A stretch of DNA of 64,000 nt from Ischnura elegans (taxonomy: Eukaryota; Arthropoda; Insecta; Odonata; Coenagrionidae): contig NC_060258.1 in the NCBI RefSeq assembly GCF_921293095.1, positions 3,410,001-3,474,000 of the forward strand. Reading direction: 5' to 3'. Positions 46,279 to 56,183 of the stretch are shown here, in pieces. The first letter of the stretch is position 1; each line of letters starts with the position of its first letter. The translations under genes were made by a program, and so were the position numbers. Under the pieces are notes generated by a model. It did no database searches, was not told the origin of the DNA, and saw nothing but the letters and a program-made list of their open reading frames with translations.

Positions 46279-47852
46279 ACCCACACAGAAAATAGATATC
46301 TATAGATATCTATATTTTGTCTATTTTCGTCTACGGATAGATGTATATCTAATAGTTGCCTATTAGACATCTATTAGATGTGCAGGTGACAATGGCTGGT
46401 TTTGGATCTATCTCCGAAAGTGTGTTTTAAAACGCGATTCTTGACCTATGGAAGCGATTTAACATTTGATTAAGGGACAATTTTTTTGGTCCCGTACTCG
46501 AGTGATTACGGACTTAAAAAATTTTGCGACGCGTAGAACCATGCCTGGCGACTATGCCAATTGTATCTATATTTTGTCTATTTTCGTCTACGGATAGATG
46601 TATATCTAATAGTTGCCTATTAAACATCTAATTCCCACACGGAAAATAGATATCTATATATTGTCTATTTTCATCTATGAATAGATGTATATCTATTAGA
46701 TATCTAATAGGCATCTATAATAGATCTATAATAGATGTCTAATAGGCATCTCTAATAGATGTCTATTAAATAACTAATAGGCATCTATAAGAGATCTACA
46801 ATAGATGTCTAATAGGCATCTCTAATAGATGCCTATTAGACATCTATTAGATATCTAATAGGCATCTACAATAGATGTCTAATAGGCATCCTTAGTAGAT
46901 ACCTATTAGACATCTAATAGATGTATCTCTGTTAGACATCTATTAGATGCGGTTTTGGATGCATCTCCAAAAGAGTCTTTTAAAACACGATTCATGACCT
47001 GTGGAAGCGATTTAACATTTGATTAAGGGACAATTTTATTGGTTCCTTTATACTCGAGCGATGGCGGACATAGAAAAATTATGCTACGCATCGAACGATG
47101 CCAACCATGCAAAATGCATGACATCAGCAATCATCTGTTCCCCCTAGCTGCTGTTCCTCCTATTAGAATTAAGGTGAAAAGTACTAATAAACTTAATCAC
47201 CATAATTACATAAGATTGTTCTTCCCCTTACTGATAAGGGGAGACCACGTACGTTGCTCTGCCTTTTTCAATGCCGTATTTTTTATGGCATTTGAAATGG
47301 TGAACACATCACTGAACCGATAGTGGTTCCATGGAATGGGCCATAGTTTGGCTGTAAATAATTAATTTCCGAGTGGAATTTTTAAGAATTGTTATGTAAT
47401 CCCAAAATAGCTATTACTAAACAACAAGTTCTGTTGGTATAGTGGTGAGTGTGTTTGGCTATAACACGGGGAGCACAGGTCCAATGCTATACATCATGTT
47501 TTTTTTAATTTTTTGTAGTTTTCCATTTGATCATACAGCGACGTGGTATTCATAAATGTTATTTGCATCAAACGTAGACATTTTTTTTATAGATATTGAC
47601 AAGTCTAAAACAGATAAGTAGATATCTAATAGACACCTACAGTAGACATCTAATAGATATCTACAGTAGATATCTAATAGACATCTATAGTAGATATCTA
47701 ATAGACATCTACAGTAGATATCTATTAGATTAGCTGCCATTTTGACAATAATATATCTAATAGATATCTACGATAGATGTCTATTAGATATCTATTTATC
47801 TATTGGTAGATATCTATTAGACATCTATTAGATGTTTATTTTCCGTGTGGGT
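46279..47852. mobile_element. 1.57-kb TIR element made of palindromic minisatellite
   Basis: The left end ACCCACACAGAAAATAGATA and the right end, reversed, ACCCACACGGAAAATAAACA are inverted repeats. Flanks GAAGTAAGT (46270-46278) and AAAGTAAGT (47853-47861) are a 9-bp target duplication with one difference, as in Mutator-like elements. Inside the ends are long arrays of 'agatatctattagacatcta' type, in which nearly every unit is its own inverse. A second left terminus (CCCACACGGAAAATAGATA at 46634) and a repeated 160-bp unique block (about 46390-46550 and 46945-47110) show one copy nested in another. Confidence 0.75.
47428..47500 (+). other. tRNA-like relic (Asp-type A box)
   Basis: 'tctgttggtatagtggtgag' matches the 5' part and A box of eukaryotic tRNA-Asp (TxxTATAGTGGTGAG). 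It is followed by a 5-bp anticodon-like stem GTGTT/AACAC and a weak B-box-like GGTCCAATGC. The loop lacks U33 and the T-arm does not pair, so this is not a functional tRNA. It sits in the interior of the 46279-47852 element and may be a captured tRNA or SINE head. Confidence 0.4.
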
Positions 47853-47861
47853 AAAGTAAGT

Positions 47862-50800
47862 CTTTAAATTAATTTTGTTGGGAAAACTCTTCTGATTCAC
47901 TTTCATTCTCATTGCAAATCAATTAAAATATGAGTAAATTTATAAAATGGCATTTAAATATTTCCATAGTAAATGTGAGCTCCTACAGAGATTGTATCGC
48001 CGCATCCAATGAAATATTGAAAGGCAAATTTTATTAAAATCTTTGAATTTTAATGATAAAATCCCCCTCTCAAATCTTAAATGGGTTTGATTTTTTCAGT
48101 TATCAGTACAACAATTATCTCTTAAGATAAAGGAATAATCAAAGGAAATGATGTTCAATTAAATGTACGCGATTTGTAAATCTATTTCCCACATTGTCTA
48201 AAAGTGAACACACATAGCTCAGTGCTTCAACTTGCGATGGATATTTTTTTCCATCGTTTCTCTAAAGCGGCGTTTGCGATAGATAGATGTTGGGAGTCAT
48301 TTCCTCCGAAGTGACAAATACAGGTGAAGGTAGAGGCAATGTGAGGCGCAGATAAGATATCCCAAATGGAGAGATTAGTGACCTCAATACTTCTCCATTT
48401 ATCTTTGGACGCTGAGTTTAGCCACGAGAGTTCAAATACTTGCAGAGCGATGAGAATTTTCAAGATAGGCTAGAATATCATCCTCGATACCTTCTTACGA
48501 TCCAATAACGTAATCGAAAATTTAAGTAATGCTCCAGAGATACGTCCCATTAGCTTCTAAAATATGATCAAGATTTAATAACGGATAAATCTCTATATAC
48601 TTTTTTATTACGACTTAGATCTTCCATCAGTCACTGCATGGATAAAACATTACGGATGATCGTCTCAATGAGTATATAATTACAACCCTATGGGCTCGAT
48701 ATTTTTCGGTGCATTTCTAACTTGGCAAACGCGAGCGGTTATTTTTCCGTACCTAAATAGCTTTTTTTTCAATGAACGTTGATGTATGGTTAATCAGGCG
48801 TTAAGCTTTCTTTAAGATTAATTATAAGCTTTTCTTCATGTCTGAACCTGAAGAATTCTAAAAGCTATCGCTAGATATTGAGACGGTGTTGACCAATCGC
48901 TAGGAGCCACCCCACATTAGGAAAGTGTAAAAAGAAGTTTCATTCAAAAAACCAAATGAGTCAAAAACGTTTTTTAGAAGTATCATTTGACAGAAAAATA
49001 CCGAAAAATACGTATTCAGACATGTAATTTCTGCAGAATGCAAGTCATTTTTGCCAAATATGCGCGTTCAGCTATTGCCACTGTCAATGATGACAATCAA
49101 ATGACATTTTGTCGGAGTTATGCGGAAAAAAGGAACTTCCCTCAAATTTCCTGATGAAGAGTTATTTTTAACGTCACAACCGTGAGGCACAGTCTTCGAA
49201 TACGGTTATCAAGTAAACATTTAGCACGTTTAATTGAAGAGTTACACAAATATTATACTAAATTATGAAATGGAGAGTTACAAATAAAATAATAATTGAG
49301 CGAGAAGTATTGATGCATTTTGTCTTTTTGTAATCTTTGCTTTATTTAATTATTCATATCAACCTCGATGACACATTATTTTAATTCATGCAATGGCCTC
49401 ATTACTATTTTCCTATTTTCTAAGCAGTCTCTGTTCTCAGTGTACGTTACCTCTGTATGAATTTAATTTCCCAGAAATTTCAGGCACAGCAATTCTGCGA
49501 CAATTTGACCTACTTTTCTTCATTCAATCTAAATGTGAATGCTACAGGGTGGTTTCCTATTATTTTTATTGCCTTAATTAAAAGAGTATTACTCCTCGAG
49601 TACGCATTTTACGCATTTTGATTATTAAATGACACCTTTTTTTGCGATTAAATGAAAAGTGAAAAATTTCAAGCTCGCGAAAACGCGACGGGTAAGTATG
49701 AATGCCGGGAAATCTCCTTGTGACGTCGTTCTAGTTCCCGCTGCCGCAAGTGAGGTGACCTTGGGGCGAGGCTCTGAGCGCTGATACGACGCAGGATGCT
49801 ATCAGAATGCTAGAGTACCCTTTTAGTTGGTAGCGCTTGGCTTAAATAAGGATTATTAATACCTTATCAAACGAGGAAAACTTTCCGACCTTAGCCAGTT
49901 TTAATAGGTGATTATTAAGAGACCTTCCCTGAGCTCTGTGCCTCGTGCATGCATTGGTAACCTCAGACGATGTATAACTCCTATACTCTCGTGTAGAAAC
50001 TAGGTCCCTGTAACGTCACGTTGAGTGGAATCGCATGGGCGCCAATCTGGCCTTTTTCAAATGAGGATAAAAATTGACCATTGCCATTCCTCTAAACCGG
50101 TATTTCTAAAACCAAATGATTTGTATATTATGAATACACTAATGGTGGGTAACGAATCGCAATCAATGACTTTCGTTTTCTTTGTTGAAGGAAACTACCC
50201 TATTCAATGTCTGCAGGCAATCGCATTAGGATTCACATCCTTTCAATGCAAATAGTATGTACTGAAGATGAGCACTTCACTCTAATTAATATAGATATTA
50301 TGTCCTCCAACTCAACTGTATTCTTCTGAGTTACCCATCCAATCTGCAAATTGGCAGTCTTTTTCTCTCTGAATACATTTTTTTTTGCATTGCGTGGGGT
50401 ATTTTGAAAGAAATTCTGTTTGCTGTTTTCATGCCGTGAAGAAATGTGAATAGGAACTCACGGAACGATTCCAACATGCATCGCCTCATATAGTTCACTA
50501 TAGTATACATAAAATTAAAGGCCGTCATGATACCAGCTCGTTAGGATGCACACCAGTACATCAGTCACTCATTCGAACGGAGATAAAATGGAGATGGTTT
50601 GTCTTGTTGAAATGTTTTCCATCGAACAATGTTTAACGACAAATAGTTCTATAAATACATATTTCACTTGAGCGATAGAGGCAGTACAAATTGCATTTGG
50701 ATCATTTTTTCCCCATCCCACTACAATTAGTATTTTCAAAACCTTTTTTATGTATTTTTTAAAAATATCGGCACAATACCCGTCCCCAATGATAATGGAA

Positions 50801-51229
50801 ATAATTCAATAGTATCAAAGAAATTAATCTTGATTGTAAATGTGCTTCCAATTATTTCCTTTTCCGAACACATCTTCCTTAGTGGTATCACAAGCAAATG
50901 ATATTTTTCCATTGCATTCATAAAGCGGCCTTTGCAGTACTGCAGCGTTGTAGCAAGGAATATTCTTCGGGGGTAATTGGAAGTGAGCTCCCTAGGAATC
51001 AGGGAGTCTGGGAAAATGTCAGGAGATTTAAATTGCTTTCTGTAAGGCAAGTTCAGTACAACAATCCGCTCGCAGGAGGAATGTGAAGTCTTTGTCACTT
51101 GAGTGCGTTTCGTTAAAAGCGGAATATGGCATACGTCGGGTTTCCCTCCGCACTGTCTTCTCATCTTTCACCCCTATAAATGTCCATTATCATCGGGCAA
51201 CCGAGTCATAAATGTTACCTTGGAAAAGT
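47862..51229. other. Intergenic, nothing supported
   Basis: About 3.4 kb of AT-rich DNA. Open frames reach 78 codons or slightly more but have no recognisable motifs or splice context. The minus-strand frame at 50748-51164 (138 codons) is the longest and remains unrecognised. No element termini were found. Confidence 0.35.
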
Positions 51230-51237
51230 AGGATAGC

Positions 51238-51477
51238 CAGGAATTTCGTCCGGCGGCGTCCAAAACCAGGAGGAATTTTTTAAACGGGTACAAATCAGAA
51301 GGTTTTACACTAATTTTAATATTTTTCATTATTGAAAACAAACTTCATTTTTTAAATTTTTTTGTAAATCAATGGCTTTTCAATATTTCGTTTTCTTTTA
51401 TGGAGGTGAGTAACTGTGTTCTCATATTTTGGGGGGGGTCCGGACCCCCCGGACCTCCCCTCTCTACACGCCACTGC
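51238..51477. mobile_element. Possible hAT-like MITE, ends uncertain
   Basis: The right side ends CTCTCTACACGCCACTG, which reversed is CAGTGGCGTGTAGAGAG, a hAT-type start. It is preceded by a GGTCCGGACC palindrome in G/C runs. The left side may be CAGGAATTTCGTCCGG at 51238. No matching 8-bp duplication was found, so the boundaries are tentative. Confidence 0.35.
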
Positions 51478-51509
51478 CTTGGAGACCCCCGGGATTCACA
51501 AGATTGAAT

Positions 51510-51980
51510 CTTTCAATAATGCGTCGCTGCTCTGCTTGCCTCCATCGTGTTTATCTCTTATCTTATTTGTATTCTCCTGCTGTCCACCTCTTATCTACCA
51601 ATCCAACCGCTTTCGATCTTTCTCGGAAATTCGCGATCACCGTCTCTAGACAAAATTCTGTGTGCGTGACCACTTACCTCTGCGTCCCAAAGAACGTGAA
51701 AAGAAATTGAAATGGATCAGAGAGATAACATTGAGTCATTTGGTGATAACAGAAAAAAACAAGACTTTGTTTCTTAACTATCGTGCCTTCGGTCACGTAC
51801 GCATTCGTGAAATATCGAGTTGCGAATTATTCAGCTAAAGTAGTTTTTTTCTAGGAACAAGAGTTTTTCTCCCTTTAGTTTTTTTACACCTACCACAGAT
51901 TGCGTGGCAATATTATTTTTGGAATGGATTTTAAGTATTTATTGTTCGACTTATCTCTGATTATTCAGTTATAATTTAAT
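51510..51980 (+). repeat. Dispersed repeat, copy 2
   Basis: Partner of 44690-45160, in the same orientation and 6.8 kb away. The two are diverged but collinear across about 470 bp. It begins about 30 bp after the probable MITE end at 51477, whereas copy 1 has no MITE beside it. The insertion therefore probably came after the duplication or dispersal. Confidence 0.65.
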
Positions 51981-52384
51981 ATTTTTTTTAGAAAGAAACA
52001 ATTCTATCTGCAAATGGCAATGAATTTCAATGAAAAAATATTCGCTTTAACGAAAAATAAAGTTGCATTATAAAAGAAAAAAGAAAAAACATGGCTCAAT
52101 AATAAATGTAAAAAACATTTGAACATTGAACAAGATAAGAATTTCAAAATTCACCTACGTTCTTGCTCACACTTACAATAAAAGACAAAACTGTTCCCTT
52201 TACATTTGCTTGCATATTTTTGTCCCCATTTTAGTGCTGTTTTCCAATCACTTCCACTGAAGGGGTGGAAAAGTTTCATTTTGACTCTGAATGGTATATC
52301 AGGGATGAATTTTAGAGATTTTCATCAATATTTCTTGATTTTGTTAACTTAAAGCACGATGGCTATAGTATGAGGATTTCACAG

Positions 52385-52594
52385 CGCATCAAATGCATCT
52401 GAAACACAAATAAATGAGCCGCAAAAGACGAGAGAAGGCGACGGCTGTAGGGAAAGAGCGATCGACTCGAACGGCTTCCCGAAAACAATGGAGGGCTGGG
52501 AGGCGAGCGAACAGTCACCGGAGACACCGACGGGGCAAGTTATTTTCGCAGTTAAAGCTTCAGATGTTAAGGTGCCACAACAAAACAATAGAGG
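52385..52594 (+). CDS. Candidate isolated coding exon
   Basis: A GC-rich island in AT-rich DNA, open in the frame beginning at 52386 and bounded by a TTTCACAG acceptor and a GGTAAAT donor. It would be 210 bp, phase 2 on both sides. The peptide (SASNASETQINEPQKTREGD, then SNGFPKTMEGWEASEQSPET, ending FAVKASDVKVPQQNN) is hydrophilic and looks like real coding sequence, but I do not recognise it. All frames are fairly open because of the composition, so coding status is uncertain. No neighbouring exon was found within several kb. Confidence 0.35.
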
Positions 52595-52930
52595 GTAAAT
52601 ATCATTCGCTATGGTAAAAATGTTACTATGACTTTGGTAATTTTCTATGTTTTAAAGTATCCGTATTTATTAAAATCATACCAAATCAGAGCATATTTTA
52701 TTTTATCATAGATTTCTAAGGTGGTGCCAGTAGCAAGATGGACTCCGTATGCTCATATCATTCATGGAAATAATTCAAGCAAATATGAACATGGTCTAAA
52801 TTTTATTCCAATAATCATTTGAATGAAGAAAATTTCACTTTCAGACGGTGAATGACGGTCATTCGCAAGATCATTCGCGTGGTCATTCGATTTAAAACCC
52901 ACTGAGTAAAACATCCATAGCACTTTCCTG

Positions 52931-55317
52931 CAGTGGCGGCTTGCCCATAAGGACTCTCGGACGCCGCCCCTCCCAAATATTTGAAAAAGTAAAAAAAATA
53001 AATATCCATTAATTTATAATTATACATCTAATTAATCAAAGTGTTTTTCTCAGTCCCATACATCGAAAGTGTTGGAAAAACACGCAAAGAAATAGCGCGA
53101 GAAGTTCGTATTTGTAGCCGTGGGGCGCCGGCCAGAACGTCCCAATCCATCCCCATGCAGTTATATGGAGAGTGGTAGTGGTGGGGGCCGCTGGTGCTAT
53201 GACGCGTCTAACGTTGTGTCTTATGGAAGTCTTGGGACGTCGTCCGAGAATGCGCAGAGCGACGTGTGAGTTGACATCGCTGCGCAGGCCGGCGGGCGTA
53301 TAATCTGGCGTCTACTTGGTGCTGCCACAGAAAAGGGACCTACGGAATCAGAATGGTCACTGTACTGGGTGTAGTTATACGATTTTAATTTTTAATTGCT
53401 GGTAGGTATTGCTACAGAAAATAAATTATCCCATTATGCTTGCGTTTTTTGGTGTTTGAATTCCGGAACACATAAAATCCAACCAGTTAAAGGCCGTATT
53501 GACGTAGGAAAACTATTCTCGAGTATTTGCCATAGTTCTGTTATGATTACGAATTTCAAGAACCTTGGGGAAACTAATATTATAATATTTAGGCCTTAAC
53601 AATGTATTCATATCTTCCCGATGATTAGAAATGCGGTACCTATTTTTCAGATAAATTTATCAAAAGACCTGCAGTATTAGGAAAAATCAGTTAACATTCC
53701 CCACTGATTTATAATTTAAGAAATAGCTGCGTGCGTGATAGGGTGAAGGATTAAACATGATTTAACCCGTAAAACGTGACTTTAAATAGAGTCATTCAAT
53801 GAATGTTAAGAAGTTCCGCGTACAATGTACCTTTTGTGTGTAGGTTCATCATTTTTCTAGCCGTCCTTGTTCTATTAGTTCATGTTCACCTAATTCCTCA
53901 GCGGCAGAGCGGTAGCTGTCTGACGGCAAATGTCCACTTGGGTCTGATTTAAGTGGCTTCGAAGAGTTCATATCAGTGCGTAGATCCTTACAGCTCCTAT
54001 CTGTGGTTCAGAGTCGTCTTCTTTTACGATCTAGAATTTATATTCTATTATATCATGCCAATGATTTCGAAGACATGGTTATTTCAAGTGCCACCCGTTG
54101 GCGTTTGGTGTGTTTACCACATATGAATCTTAGACTCAAGGAGATGGTCCGTGAGGTCTTTTGTTTGCTTGAATGCCTTTGCTGACCTTAAATTCGTCCC
54201 TCAGCTGAATCAGCATTAGTGGACCACGGCTTCTATCTCCCTTGAGTCGTCCTTATAGTAACGGCAAGACTCTCGGAAAGAACGGAGTGAAATGAGTACA
54301 GACATCATTTTCGAGGAGTTAACTGTGCGTAATTGCCGATTAAGAAGTTTCTTAGTGCCGTGTGTACATTCAAGAAGACAATTTTGAATTAATCAAGGGT
54401 GCTCGTTTTTGTTTTAGGGAAATATAGGGGAAATATAGGGGAAAATTGTCCCCAATTCTGTGTCCAGACACCTTGTTCTTTTTGGTCGTATTTTTCGTCG
54501 GCCCATTTTGTGTCGTCCCTTGTTTATAAAGTCCCTAGTTTATTTATATACTAGTGCCCTTGCCATGTGTTCAATCGGAAAGAAATTGTTGTCCGGCGCT
54601 GATTTCAACGAACGTGTAATTGATCACTTTGCTGGACAAAAGGAAAGAAGGATGGACTTCTGCAATATAACTAAAGGCATGTGAGTATTTCAGATTTTGT
54701 TAAAAATGTGTTAGAAATGTTTAATTATTTATTTTAAATCATACTGTATTCAAGAAGCAACGCGAACACCGCAATCAAATTTTACATCTGCAATAGCAAA
54801 GCGCGCGCATTCTAGTAGTGTTTGTTGCCTAGTGGAAGTCAGTGACACTCCCCTCCCTCCTCAGGTGTTACAAGTGTCATTGCTACCTAAATCATTGCAA
54901 ATGTTGTATAGATTTGACAAATAACGCATTATGATTGGAAAACGAACAACAGAAGTGTATTGCGGGCATATCCGCACGAAAAATGTAGGCGCTAAAACCT
55001 AAAGTTACGTATTTTCGTTTGTATTTGCAAAATATCGCAGCAAATATATTTTTATTCTTTAAGATCATTGATCAGTATTATCGAGAGTCCGGACTAAGCC
55101 GATCCGTATGACCGAGAGTCTACTGCATTTAGTATTTATTAATCAAGCTGTATTAGGAAAACTAAGTATTTTTGTTGAAAAACACGGAACATATGGCATC
55201 ACAAAATTTTATTCATAGATTGCCGTAAAAACTTAATAAAATACACGAAATATTAAAAAATTATGACCCCCCGGTGGAGTGCGCTCCCCCCAGCATTTGA
55301 CTCACGAGCCGCCACTG
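52931..55317. mobile_element. 2.39-kb hAT-ended element without recognisable transposase
   Basis: It starts CAGTGGCGGCTTG and ends, reversed, CAGTGGCGGCTCG. It is flanked on both sides by the perfect 8-bp duplication CTTTCCTG (52923-52930 and 55318-55325). Open frames inside are short (longest about 74 codons, 54460-54684 plus strand, followed by a splice-donor-like GTGAGT), and I see no BED finger or hAT dimerisation motif. GC-richer DNA near 53110-53330 may be captured sequence. It is either a non-autonomous element or one whose transposase is too decayed to see. Confidence 0.8.
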
Positions 55318-55325
55318 CTTTCCTG

Positions 55326-56183
55326 CCGGCGCCTACGAGAGGAAAACTTTTTCCGTCTTACGAGTAGGATAGAATTTGAGACACAACTCAACATGTTCCC
55401 GACCCCGGTCACTGGGCTATTCATTATGTTTTAATTTGATTGTACGTTATTTGAGGTCACTAAAATATACATTTTAACTCCATCTTTGCACAAGCTCCTG
55501 GTTAATTCTTTGAGATACCAGTGTTTTTATACATAACATTTCTTTTGAATTTCAATAATTTACTCTTCTGAAAGAATTAATGACATTTATTAAGCATTTT
55601 GGATTCTTTAAATGATTTCTTGCATTGATTTCAGCAATGTTAGTAAACACAGCAGAAAACTCAAATAACAGATCCATAATAGGTATGTGCGTACACTGTA
55701 CATTGTACAGGTGACTAGGATGCCTTCACAGCATTGCGTTGCGTCGACGCCACGAAAGCTCAAGCCCCATCGGCAAATATTGCCCTTGACAGCTCTGAAT
55801 TGTGAAAACAAATGAAATGCGAGAGTCGCCGGCTGCTAAAAATTGGCCCGAGAACAGGTCGATTTATGATTTCAATAATCGCGCAATAAGAATGTTGTTT
55901 TTATATTTTCGCGTCAATTCCTTCCTCAATGTTATCCCCTCAGGTGTTGATTGCGTTGAAATTTAAATGTGTCGATAGTAGATTCGTTAATGTGTCATCA
56001 GTGATGGCACTAGCCCATGCAGTATTACAGCTATATTTATTTATTTCCTAAATCCAACTACATGAAGAATAGCAAATTATATACTGACGGTGAAAATGAG
56101 TAACCTTTAATTGCATCAGAAAAATTTATTTGTGATCGTCATTGCTAAAAAAGCTATGCGTAGCCAAGTTACTTAAATAGCTT
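55326..56183. other. Intergenic, nothing supported
   Basis: AT-rich DNA between the hAT-ended element and the LINE tail. The minus-strand frame at 55608-55811 has no recognisable motif. Confidence 0.4.

Noticed and set aside
47531-47740. Repetitive open frame reading DIYCRCLL-type text
   Set aside because: It is a by-product of the TAGATATCTA-type minisatellite and is not a protein.
50748-51164. 138-codon minus-strand open frame
   Set aside because: No motif or homology recognised, and no promoter or splice context. It may be chance or part of an old element.
53881-53945. Possible tRNA ('cagcggcagagcggtagctg')
   Set aside because: Resembles a D-arm and A box, but no acceptor or T-arm pairing and no B box could be found.
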